From NCBI GenBank assembly GCA_003228395.1, contig QIDJ01000041.1, positions 1-8,172 of the forward strand: a stretch of 8,172 nucleotides of DNA. Reading direction: 5' to 3'. Of the stretch, positions 1 to 7,247 are shown in pieces. The notes beneath the pieces are model-generated. The model was given only the letters and a program-made list of their open reading frames with translations. It was not told the origin of the DNA and did no database searches. Source of the stretch: Flammeovirgaceae bacterium. Its GTDB lineage: Bacteria; Bacteroidota; Bacteroidia; Cytophagales; Cyclobacteriaceae. Each line of letters starts with the position of its first letter. Positions within the stretch are counted from its first letter, which is position 1. A program made the position numbers and the translations under genes.

Positions 1-198
1 AACAGCGACCTTGGCCAGTGGGGCGCTTTCAGGTACAATACCGAACATGACGTCCTGCGATTTAAAGCGAAGACAGAGAAAACAGACCAGATCTATGAGC
101 CTTTTACAATCGAATTCGAACAAAACGGAGCACAAAAAACGAATTTATTGCTGATCTGGGACCGAACCAAAGTTATTATCCGGATCGAGTTTTTGTAA
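1..198 (+). CDS. DUF2911 domain protein, C-terminal end (partial)
   Basis: This frame is open from the first base of the window and ends at a TAA at 196-198, giving 65 residues. The fragment begins NSDLGQWGAFRYN, continues with a D-V-L-R-F stretch, and ends with a strand-rich segment around LLLIWDRTKVIIRIEFL. This matches my recollection of the end of the DUF2911 family: a W-G-A-F-x-Y motif, a 'D.LR' motif, then an 'L.L.WD...V...I' terminal strand. DUF2911 proteins are mostly secreted Bacteroidota proteins of unknown function, so no function is assigned. The start and any signal peptide lie outside the window. The gene converges on the M48 gene, whose stop codon is about 94 bases away. Confidence 0.75.
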   Translation, partial: NSDLGQWGAFRYNTEHDVLRFKAKTEKTDQIYEPFTIEFEQNGAQKTNLLLIWDRTKVIIRIEFL

Positions 199-252
199 TC
201 CTATTCAGAGTTTTGGATTTTAAAATTCCCGAATTCCCTGGAATTCTTCTCA

Positions 253-294
253 GGATTTCGGATTTCGGATTTCGAGTTTAGTATTTCGGATTTA
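253..294. repeat. Period-7 degenerate tandem repeat, six units
   Basis: Six consecutive heptamers fill these 42 bases in register: GGATTTC three times, then GAGTTTA, GTATTTC and GGATTTA. Read on the minus strand the units are GAAATCC-like. The tract lies between two convergent genes, and its last three bases are the stop codon of the minus-strand M48 gene. Further GAGTTTT GGATTTT units at 208-221 suggest a more decayed extension. No function can be read from it. A transcription-termination role between convergent genes, or a dispersed intergenic repeat, is only a guess. Confidence 0.7.
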
Positions 295-1075
295 TTTCTT
301 ATAATATGTCATTGCCTCCTCCATGTTTGCATTCAGGTCTTCGATTCTTCGTTCATGCGAAGGGTGCGTCGAAAGCCACTCCGGAGGCTGCTGTCCACCG
401 GTCTTTTCACTCATCCGCACCCAGAATACGGGCGCCTCGTGGGGGTCATAACCAGCCATCGCCATAAATATCAGTCCGATTTTATCTGCTTCGGATTCGT
501 GCTTTCGGCCATACGCCAGCATACCCAATTGCGATGAAACGCCAACCGACTGCAAAAATATTTGTTCTGTCATTGAAGGGTTTTCCCCCATGGCCGCCGA
601 AAGGCTGCTCAGACCCAGGTTTAACGCCAATCCCTGGCTCATGCGTTCGCGTCCATGATTGGCGATGGCGTGTGCAACTTCGTGCCCCATAACCACAGCA
701 ATCCCTTTTTCATCCCGGCACAACGGCATTATTCCGGTATAAAAGGCCACTTTCCCTCCCGGCATAGCCCAGGCGTTTACAACCGAATCATTGTCAATCA
801 AATTAAATTCCCATTCAAAACCTTCCATACTGCTGGCATACCCATTATCATTCATATATTTTTCAACTGCATGCTGTATCCTGACACCTACCCTACGGAG
901 CATTTGTACCTGATCAGAATCGCCGGAAAGTTTACTTGTACTTAAAACCTCTTTATATTGATCAGCGCTTAAGCTTAATTAGCTGGCTCCTTCCTGTAAC
1001 AGGCACAGTAGCACATGAAGTAAGCAGGAACTTGAAAACGACAACATAAACAAGTGCAATAAAACCGTTTTTCAT
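292..1075 (-). pseudogene. M48 family metalloprotease lipoprotein, disrupted by frameshift
   Basis: This gene encodes a zinc endopeptidase of the M48 (Ste24/HtpX/LoiP-like) family, which normally acts as a membrane-anchored lipoprotein in protein quality control. The catalytic part is intact. Counting from the internal ATG at 903, the zinc motif HEVAH is at residues 74-78, the third ligand Glu136 is in ESEAD, and the family signatures VNAWAMPGGKV and LSTHPSHERRI are present. The ATG at 903 is not the true N-terminus: the frame is open upstream for 25 more family-like residues (LSLSADQYKEVLS...) until a stop at 979-981. The signal peptide and lipobox lie further upstream in a different frame, starting at the ATG at 1073-1075. 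The junction appears to lack about eight codons of the usual TGR-x-QL...LS linker, so a small deletion with loss of frame is likely. A sequencing or assembly error is the alternative. Without the repair, the catalytic fragment has no export signal. Confidence 0.8.
962..1075 (-). pseudogene. Detached signal peptide and lipobox fragment of the M48 gene
   Basis: On the minus strand an ATG at 1073-1075 opens 37 codons before a TGA at 962-964. The product begins MKNGFIALVYVVVFKFLLTSC, a lipoprotein signal peptide with a lipobox ending in Cys21. It is followed by ATVPVTGRSQL, which is the typical start of mature M48 lipoproteins in Bacteroidota. The last five residues (IKLKR) look like out-of-frame reading. 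The catalytic frame passes through the same bases one step away, so the two pieces belong to one ancestral gene. Confidence 0.75.
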
Positions 1076-1120
1076 AATTATTAACCGTTCAATAGATTCT
1101 GATTCTAAATTAAACGAAAT

Positions 1121-1153
1121 TTTGTATTAAAATAGTTTCTTACGTTAGTTTTG
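1121..1153 (+). promoter_or_regulatory. Bacteroidetes-type sigma-70 promoter for the FAH gene
   Basis: TTTG at 1121-1124 (-33 element) is followed by a 21-base spacer and TAGTTTTG at 1146-1153, an exact match to the -7 consensus TAnnTTTG. Transcription would start near 1160, only about ten bases before the ATG at 1172. The TTG at 1151-1153, which could otherwise be taken as a start codon, lies inside the -7 element and so is very unlikely to be translated. Confidence 0.75.
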
Positions 1154-1171
1154 CCGTCAAATAATAAAATT

Positions 1172-1783
1172 ATGAAAATTCTGGCAATAGGAAGAAATTA
1201 TGTTGCGCACATCAAAGAGCTCAACAACGAAATACCCACCGATCCGGTGATCTTTACCAAACCCGAAACGGCGCTGCTTCGCAACAATGCCGCTTTTTAT
1301 TATCCGGAATTTTCATCAGATATCCACTATGAGGTGGAGATCGTATTAAAAATGTGTAAACAGGGTAAAAACATTTCAGAAAAATTTGCGCATAAATACT
1401 TCGAAGAAATCGGAATAGGAATTGATTTTACTGCCCGCGATATCCAGGGAAAAGCTAAGAAAAAAGGACTACCATGGGCAATTGCAAAGGGCTTTGATGG
1501 TTCTGCCCCCATATCTCATTTTGTCCCCAAAACAGGTTTCAGCGACCTTTCCAATATTAATTTCAGCTTATCTTTAGATGGAAAAATCAAACAGAAAGGG
1601 AACACAAAGCTGATGATTTACAGTTTTAACTATATAATCGCTTATATTTCAAGGTTTATTACGCTAAATAAAGGCGATTTAATCTTTACAGGCACACCGG
1701 AAGGTGTTGGGCCTGTACAGATTGGCAATATTCTTGAAGCCTATATTGAAAATAAAAAAATGCTTCAGGTCGAAATTAAGTAG
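1172..1783 (+). CDS. Fumarylacetoacetate hydrolase (FAH) family protein
   Basis: This is a compact 203-residue member of the FAH superfamily. Relatives (FAHD1/YcgM, acylpyruvases, 2-oxohept-3-enedioate hydratases, oxaloacetate decarboxylases) use a divalent metal to cleave or hydrate 2-oxo acids in the cytoplasm. The start GRNYVAHIKEL (residues 7-17) and the FTKPETALL segment (28-36) are family hallmarks. The metal ligands are Glu54 and Glu56 in HYEVEIV and Asp85 in GIDFTARD. The KGFDGSAP motif (from residue 106) and GDLIFTGTPEGVGPV near the C-terminus complete the fold. The ATG at 1172 was chosen because an upstream TTG lies within the promoter. The exact substrate cannot be inferred. The M23 peptidase gene follows after 32 bases and is probably co-transcribed. 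The C-terminus at the TAG resembles the normal end of the family, so this TAG acts as a real stop. Confidence 0.88.
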   Translation: MKILAIGRNYVAHIKELNNEIPTDPVIFTKPETALLRNNAAFYYPEFSSDIHYEVEIVLKMCKQGKNISEKFAHKYFEEIGIGIDFTARDIQGKAKKKGLPWAIAKGFDGSAPISHFVPKTGFSDLSNINFSLSLDGKIKQKGNTKLMIYSFNYIIAYISRFITLNKGDLIFTGTPEGVGPVQIGNILEAYIENKKMLQVEIK

Positions 1784-1815
1784 CAGGCCATTCAGCCTTT
1801 GTTTAAGAAAGAGAA

Positions 1816-3753
1816 ATGTTTTACCGTAAAACCATATTAACTATAGTTGGATTCATGATTGCAGCATACGGCCTGGGTTATGCACAAATGTATTGTGTAC
1901 TGGACGATTACTACCTGTTTCCGATCAAACCCGGAAACCGGAATACGCTCGCAGGTACAATGGGGGAATTGAGGCGTACACATTTTCATACCGGAATAGA
2001 CATACGAACAGGAGGTGTGCAGGGCCTGCCTGTACATGCCGCAGCAGATGGTTACATCTCACGAATTGCCGTTTCGCCCAATGGCTATGGAAATGCCTTA
2101 TACATCACTCACAATAATGGCCAAATAACGGTGTATGCACACCTGAAAGAATTTTCTGCACCTGTAAAGCAATATGTCATTGCGGAACAGTATAAACGTA
2201 AATCTTTTCAGGTAAATCTTTTTCCGTCAAAATTTAAATTCAGTGTACAAAAGGGGGACACCATTGCCTTCTCAGGAAATAGCGGATCCTCCGGAGGACC
2301 GCATCTGCATTTTGACATACGGAATAATAAACAGGCCGTTTTGAACCCATTGGAATACAATTTTGAAGAAATTATCGATACTCGGGCGCCGGAAGTAAGA
2401 AAAATTGCCCTGAAAACCATGGATAAACAGGCACGAATAAATAACCGGTTTGGAAGATTTGAATTTGACGTAATCAAATCCGGAAATCATTATATCGTGG
2501 AAGAACCCATTCAGGTATATGGGAGTATCGCAGTAGAGCTTTTTGCCTATGACCGGCAGGATTGGACAAAATTTCGTACCGGTATTAACGAAATTGTAAT
2601 GAAAATTGATAGTCAGGAAGTGTTCAGGCAGGTAATACGGGAGATCCCATTTTCGAAAAGCAGGAATTTTTACAACCATATAAATTACAGGCAGCTAAGG
2701 GAAACGGGCTTACGGTTTCATAAACTATATGTTGCTAATGGGAATGAACTTGATTTTTATACGACAAATAAAGACAATGGTATACTCACATTCGATACCG
2801 AATGCGAACATGAGTTGGTAATCAACATGTACGATACCTACCGAAACCGGTCTTTTTTAATGCTTAATCTAAAATGCAGTTTGCTTCCGTCACCAATTGC
2901 AGGATCCAACCTGACGGCTTTGGATGAAAGTACTTACGAAATTCTGGATAATACCCTGATGGTTTATTCTGCTAATACGGAAAACGGAAGATATGAACCT
3001 GCGGTATTCTTTTCCGGGCTTAGCAGCTACCTTATTGATGCTTCCTACACATTTAACAACATGGATGTTTATTTATGGGATTTAAAATTCGGTATTCCCG
3101 ACTCGGTTGAACTTTGTAATACCAAAGAGTATTTCAGTATAGATGCTATGATTCCTTCAGAGCAGGAATATCGATTTTACAGTCCGCACATCGAAGCCAG
3201 GTTCAACGAAAGATCATTGTTCGATACCATTTACCTGGATGTTGGATATGATCCGGATTTTAACGTAACAGGGGAGTTGTTTTTATTTGGATCAGATCAA
3301 TATCCGGTCAGATCCAATATTGAATTATCGCTTATTCCTGACAACCATTATCCTGCAAGAGACCGAACGCATGTATATTCGGTGGACGATGCAGGGAATT
3401 TCTCCTTTACCGGGGGTACATGGGACGGAGATAAAATAATATTTAAAACGCGGACTTTTGGATCCTTTACTCTGGTGGAAGATTCCATTCCACCTGAAAT
3501 CCGCCCGCTTATTATAAACAGTGAAAAACTTGTATTCAGGATCAATGATAAGTTATCAGGAATAAAATCCTATGAGTTAATTGTAAATGATGCCTGGGTG
3601 CTGATGAAATATGATCCGAAAACCAGGCAGATTTGGTCGGAGAAACAGGATGAGAAGCAGCCCTTTGAAGGCCGGCTTGTACTGAAGGTGACCGATAATG
3701 CCGGAAACGAAAAGGTGTATAAATCTAAAATCCTGCTTCAAAGTGAGAAATAA
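1816..3753 (+). CDS. Secreted M23 (LytM-type) peptidase with long beta-rich C-terminal region
   Basis: This 645-residue protein begins with an N-terminal signal peptide (about residues 1-23, ending GLGYAQ). The M23 zinc endopeptidase domain covers about residues 40-180. Its ligands are visible: His58 and Asp62 in HFHTGID, and His165 in GPHLHFD, with the supporting histidines His109 in VYAHL and His163. The M23 fold cleaves peptide bridges in peptidoglycan, and all key residues are present, so it should be active in the periplasm. About 35 residues with a KRKSFQVNLFP core separate YAHL from GDTIAFSGNSGSSGG; such an insert is usual for Bacteroidota members. The remaining 470 or so residues are rich in alternating hydrophobic residues, tyrosine and aspartate, have no motif I recognise, and probably form beta-sandwich domains. 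The last part (VLKVTDNAGNE) resembles an immunoglobulin-like or cadherin-like strand pair. It is likely the second gene of an operon with the FAH gene. Confidence 0.9.
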   Translation: MFYRKTILTIVGFMIAAYGLGYAQMYCVLDDYYLFPIKPGNRNTLAGTMGELRRTHFHTGIDIRTGGVQGLPVHAAADGYISRIAVSPNGYGNALYITHNNGQITVYAHLKEFSAPVKQYVIAEQYKRKSFQVNLFPSKFKFSVQKGDTIAFSGNSGSSGGPHLHFDIRNNKQAVLNPLEYNFEEIIDTRAPEVRKIALKTMDKQARINNRFGRFEFDVIKSGNHYIVEEPIQVYGSIAVELFAYDRQDWTKFRTGINEIVMKIDSQEVFRQVIREIPFSKSRNFYNHINYRQLRETGLRFHKLYVANGNELDFYTTNKDNGILTFDTECEHELVINMYDTYRNRSFLMLNLKCSLLPSPIAGSNLTALDESTYEILDNTLMVYSANTENGRYEPAVFFSGLSSYLIDASYTFNNMDVYLWDLKFGIPDSVELCNTKEYFSIDAMIPSEQEYRFYSPHIEARFNERSLFDTIYLDVGYDPDFNVTGELFLFGSDQYPVRSNIELSLIPDNHYPARDRTHVYSVDDAGNFSFTGGTWDGDKIIFKTRTFGSFTLVEDSIPPEIRPLIINSEKLVFRINDKLSGIKSYELIVNDAWVLMKYDPKTRQIWSEKQDEKQPFEGRLVLKVTDNAGNEKVYKSKILLQSEK

Positions 3754-3756
3754 TTT

Positions 3757-3791
3757 GAATACTGAAATTCGGATAGTACGAATCACGAACT
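3757..3791 (+). repeat. Second period-7 tract before the transketolase operon
   Basis: Five degenerate heptamers can be set in register: GAATACT, GAAATTC, GGATAGT, ACGAATC, ACGAACT. GAAATTC resembles the GAAATCC unit seen on the minus strand of the tract at 253-294. The match is loose and the tract is short, so its relation to the first one is tentative. It begins just after the stop codon of the M23 gene, in the 93-base gap before the next operon. Confidence 0.35.
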
Positions 3792-3846
3792 TTTCACAAT
3801 CCTGTTATATTTACATATATTTTTCTTCTTAAAACTTTTTTGATTC

Positions 3847-4698
3847 ATGGCCGATCCTATAACTATCCCCCAACTCAACCGTATTGCATCACAAGTCCGC
3901 AGAGACATCGTACGAATGGTTCACAGCGTTCAATCAGGACATCCCGGCGGATCGCTTGGTTGTACTGATTTTATGGTTGCTATGTATTTCCGGATTCTGA
4001 AACACAGTCCGAATTTCAATCCTGACGGGACCGGTGAAGACCTGTTCTTTCTTTCGAACGGACACGTTTCACCACTTTGGTACAGTGTGCTTGCACGAAA
4101 CAAGTATTTTGATCTGGAAGAGCTGAAAACATTCCGTAAAATTAATACAAGGCTTCAGGGACATCCGGCTACCCAGGAAGGCTTGCCTGGAGTTCGTGTA
4201 GCCTCAGGATCGTTAGGCCAGGGACTGTCAGTAGCTGTAGGCGCCGCGCTTACAAAAAAACTTAACGGCGACAATCACATGGTATATGTACTCATGGGCG
4301 ACGGAGAACAGCAGGAAGGACAGATTTGGGAGGCAGCCATGTTTGCCGCGCATAATAAAGTGGATAACCTGATCGCCACCATTGACTATAACGGGCAGCA
4401 GATTGACGGACCGGTAGATTCGATCATCACATTGGGGAATCTTAAAGCCAAATACGAGGCCTTCAACTGGGAAGTGATAGAGTCTGAGGGCAACGACATG
4501 AATGATATTATTTCCAACATGACACTTGCCAGGTCGCTTGCCGGGCGTGGTAAACCGGTGGTAAACCTGATGAAAACCGAAATGGGAAAAGGCGTTGACT
4601 TTATGGAGGGCACACACGAATGGCACGGTATTCCTCCCAACGATAAACAACTGGAATCTGCCCTTACGCAACTCGAAGAAACACTTGGCGACTACTAA
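3847..4698 (+). CDS. Transketolase, N-terminal (thiamine diphosphate-binding) subunit
   Basis: This 283-residue protein corresponds to the first half of a normal transketolase of about 650 residues. It carries the pyrophosphate and magnesium-binding half of the active site. Visible motifs are SGHPGGSLG (His32), SNGH (His73), LQGHP (His106), GSLGQG (121-126), and the thiamine diphosphate motif running from GDGEQQEGQIWEA (151-163) to Asn182. GTHEWHG lies near 255-261, where the full-length enzyme has a catalytic histidine. The enzyme transfers two-carbon ketol units between sugar phosphates in the pentose phosphate pathway. The pyrimidine-binding half is a separate gene (6105-7058), as in many archaea and some bacteria, so activity would need both products. 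The VWA gene starts three bases after the stop codon, so the two are almost certainly in one operon. A DXS-like role is less likely from the motif set. Confidence 0.93.
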   Translation: MADPITIPQLNRIASQVRRDIVRMVHSVQSGHPGGSLGCTDFMVAMYFRILKHSPNFNPDGTGEDLFFLSNGHVSPLWYSVLARNKYFDLEELKTFRKINTRLQGHPATQEGLPGVRVASGSLGQGLSVAVGAALTKKLNGDNHMVYVLMGDGEQQEGQIWEAAMFAAHNKVDNLIATIDYNGQQIDGPVDSIITLGNLKAKYEAFNWEVIESEGNDMNDIISNMTLARSLAGRGKPVVNLMKTEMGKGVDFMEGTHEWHGIPPNDKQLESALTQLEETLGDY

Positions 4699-4701
4699 CT
4701 A

Positions 4702-6105
4702 ATGCTGCTTAAAAAGCGCTTTACAGTTTATGTACTATATCTGGGATTAATCTGCCTGATGGCTTCCACGCTGTCTGCACAGGAAATTACCCAGCGGATA
4801 CCGGAAAAAACAAGACTATTGTTTTTACTCGACGGATCTGCAAGCATGTACGGTGAATGGGAGAAAACACTAAAAATCCGGGCAGCAAAAGGATTGTTAG
4901 TTGATCTTGTTGACAGTTTGCGGGTCAATAAAAATGTGGAGCTGGCACTCAGAATTTACGGGCATCAGCATACACCGGAGGAGCGAAATTGCGAAGATAC
5001 ACGTCTTGAAGTACCCTTCGGGATCTCTGTACACGATCAGATAATTGAAAAAATACGAAACCTGGAACCAAAAGGTACCACACCCATAGCCTATTCGTTA
5101 TTACAGGCCGCCGGTGATTTTCCTGTAACCAGCGACTACCGGAATATCATTATCATCATTACCGACGGCGTCGAATCATGTGGCGGAGATCCTTGTGCCG
5201 TATCAGTTGCTTTGCAGAAAAAAGGTATTTTCCTTAAACCCTTTGTAATCGGACTCAACATGGATAAAGATTATCAAAATCAATTTGGATGTACGGGTAC
5301 TTACTTTGACGCCAGGAAAATTCGTGACTTCAGACAGGCGCTAAACGTGGCATTGCAGCAAAGTCTTTTAAAAACAACCGTCACGGTGGAACTTACGGAT
5401 AACCAAAACCTGCCCAACGAAACAAACATAAACGTGTCGTTTATAAATAGTATCACAGGCGATCCGGTTTACGAATTTGTGCATTACAGGGATAAAAAAG
5501 GATTAACGGACACACTCGAAATAGAATCGGTGATCACATATAACATCAATGTAAATACAATTCCTCCTGTGTTAAGGAAGGACGTGGAAATTACCGGTGG
5601 TCGCCACAATGAGATTCGCATCCCGGCGCCACAGGGAAAACTCCATATTGAGCTGCCGAATGCCGGCATGTATTCAACGGGAGTTAAGGCATTGTTGAAA
5701 TATAAAGGCACAAACAATGTTTTTCATGTGATGGACGTACCGGGCACTGAAAATTATTTAACCGGCACCTACGACGCTGAAGTGCTGACGCTTCCGAAAA
5801 CAATTTTTCAGGGCATTCAGATAAGCCATAAAAAAACTACTGACTTACTACTTCTTGCGCCCGGCCTGGTCAACCTTGTTTCTTCCAGTTACATTTACGG
5901 CACCATCTATGAGTTGGACAAAGAAGGAAATGAAAGATGGGTGATCAACCTGGACACGAAAAATACCACAACTAAATTGACAATGCAGCCCGGAAATTAT
6001 AAAATTGCATATCGCACAAAAGTCACCTTTGGAAGCAAATACACGGCAATCAAATATTTCACAATAAAATCAAACGAATCTACCTCCATCAAACTCTTTA
6101 ACTGA
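4702..6105 (+). CDS. Secreted VWA domain protein encoded between the transketolase halves
   Basis: This 467-residue protein has an N-terminal signal peptide (about residues 1-26, ending STLSAQ), so it is probably periplasmic or surface-exposed. The VWA domain spans about residues 36-220 and has a complete metal-ion-dependent adhesion site: DGSAS (Asp44, Ser46, Ser48), Thr127 in GTTPIA, and Asp155 in ITDGVESC. Four cysteines, Cys97 (ERNCED), Cys160 and Cys165 (ESCGGDPC), and Cys197 (FGCTGTYFDA), occur at places typical of one exported VWA subfamily and could form disulfides. Residues 225-467 are strand-rich with no recognised motif and may form two or more beta domains that bind a partner. VWA domains mediate metal-dependent protein contacts, but the partner here is unknown. 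The gene lies three bases after the transketolase N-half and overlaps the C-half start by one base (TGATG), so translation is probably coupled. Why an exported protein sits there is not evident. Confidence 0.88.
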   Translation: MLLKKRFTVYVLYLGLICLMASTLSAQEITQRIPEKTRLLFLLDGSASMYGEWEKTLKIRAAKGLLVDLVDSLRVNKNVELALRIYGHQHTPEERNCEDTRLEVPFGISVHDQIIEKIRNLEPKGTTPIAYSLLQAAGDFPVTSDYRNIIIIITDGVESCGGDPCAVSVALQKKGIFLKPFVIGLNMDKDYQNQFGCTGTYFDARKIRDFRQALNVALQQSLLKTTVTVELTDNQNLPNETNINVSFINSITGDPVYEFVHYRDKKGLTDTLEIESVITYNINVNTIPPVLRKDVEITGGRHNEIRIPAPQGKLHIELPNAGMYSTGVKALLKYKGTNNVFHVMDVPGTENYLTGTYDAEVLTLPKTIFQGIQISHKKTTDLLLLAPGLVNLVSSSYIYGTIYELDKEGNERWVINLDTKNTTTKLTMQPGNYKIAYRTKVTFGSKYTAIKYFTIKSNESTSIKLFN

Positions 6106-7058
6106 TGACAAAAATCACATACGCGGAGCAAAAAGACACCCGGTCAGGTTTCGGCGCAGGTCTGCTTGAAATAGGCAGAAGCAATAACAATATCGTTGCG
6201 CTCTGTGCAGACCTTACCGGTTCGTTGAAAATGAATGATTTTAAAAAGGAGTTTCCTGACAGGTTTTTCCAGGCAGGCATCAGTGAAGCCAACATGATGG
6301 GGCTGGCCTCCGGGCTGACGGTTGGAGGTAAGATTCCCTTTACCGGTACATTTGCGAATTTTTCCACCGGAAGGGTATTTGATCAGATCCGGCAGTCAAT
6401 AGCCTATTCAAACAAAAATGTGAAAATTTGCGCTTCGCATGCCGGCCTTACCCTGGGTGAAGATGGTGCAACCCACCAGATGCTGGAAGACATTGGGATG
6501 ATGAAAATGCTTCCGAATATGACAGTAATCTGTCCTTGTGATTATAACCAGACGAAAGCTGCTACCATGGCTATTGCCGATCATCCGGGCCCCGTGTATT
6601 TGAGATTCGGAAGGCCTAAAATGCCTGTATTTACAAAAGAAGATGAGCCCTTTGAAATCGGGAAAGCACAAATATTAATCCAGGGAGTTGATGTTTCAGT
6701 ATTTGCTACAGGCCACCTGGTATGGCAGGCCATTGAAGCTGAAGCCATCCTCGCCGAAAAGGGTATCAGCGCTGAAATCATAAATATACACACCATCAAG
6801 CCGATCGATGTGGAAACGATTCTGGCTTCGACCGCTAAAACAGGATGCGCCGTATCTGCTGAAGAACATCAGATATTCGGGGGTATGGGTGAAAGCATCT
6901 CAGGTGTATTGACCCAGCACAGGCCGGTACCGATGGAATTCGTAGGTGTCAATGACCTGTTTGGAGAAAGTGGTAAACCACTGGAGTTACTCGCCAAATA
7001 TGGCCTGAGCGCCGAAAAAATTGCAGCGGCGGCCGAAAAAGTCATTCAACGAAAATAA
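6105..7058 (+). CDS. Transketolase, C-terminal subunit (pyrimidine-binding and C-terminal domains)
   Basis: This 317-residue protein corresponds to the second half of transketolase. The catalytic glutamate that activates thiamine diphosphate is Glu61 in GISEANMMG. Other active-site elements are Ala35-Asp36-Leu37, SHAGLTLGEDGATHQMLED with His112 and His124, and the YLRFGRPKMP segment. The last 120 or so residues (VSVFATGH... AEEHQIFGGMGE...) form the transketolase C-terminal domain. It should pair with the product of the gene at 3847-4698 to give one cytoplasmic enzyme. Its ATG overlaps the TGA of the VWA gene by one base, which suggests translational coupling. No clear terminator hairpin was found after the stop codon. 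DXS C-halves and E1 beta subunits of 2-oxo acid dehydrogenases are relatives, but the partner gene supports transketolase. Confidence 0.92.
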   Translation: MTKITYAEQKDTRSGFGAGLLEIGRSNNNIVALCADLTGSLKMNDFKKEFPDRFFQAGISEANMMGLASGLTVGGKIPFTGTFANFSTGRVFDQIRQSIAYSNKNVKICASHAGLTLGEDGATHQMLEDIGMMKMLPNMTVICPCDYNQTKAATMAIADHPGPVYLRFGRPKMPVFTKEDEPFEIGKAQILIQGVDVSVFATGHLVWQAIEAEAILAEKGISAEIINIHTIKPIDVETILASTAKTGCAVSAEEHQIFGGMGESISGVLTQHRPVPMEFVGVNDLFGESGKPLELLAKYGLSAEKIAAAAEKVIQRK

Positions 7059-7247
7059 AAAGAAACAAGGTCCTTACCAAATCCGATCAATGACCAAACT
7101 CCTGCTTTCAGTGACAGACAACATTATTTTTCAGGCTTGACTTATTTGACTGTCAGTATCTTACATTTTTAATTAAATTTTTTTTACTTATCCGGGTTAC
7201 CTCTGGTGCTTTTTATCATTAAATATAAACCAAGCTCTTTATCTAAA

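Noticed and set aside
1151..1171. TTG start giving a 7-residue longer FAH protein
   Set aside because: The TTG is part of the -7 promoter element and the family starts at the MKILAIGRNY equivalent, so the ATG at 1172 is used.
3806..3813. TATATTTA as -7 element for the transketolase operon
   Set aside because: It matches seven of eight consensus positions, but no TTTG lies at the required distance upstream; the region is simply AT-rich.
7145..7177. TTTG (7145-7148) plus TAATTAAA (7170-7177) as promoter for the PAS-LuxR gene
   Set aside because: The spacing is right, but the second element matches the -7 consensus poorly.
7112..7186. Possible terminator after the transketolase C-half: TGACAG (7112-7117) can pair with CTGTCA (7150-7155), with a T-run near 7178-7185
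   Set aside because: The stem is only six pairs with a 32-base loop, and the T-run lies over 20 bases further on, so this is not a convincing intrinsic terminator.
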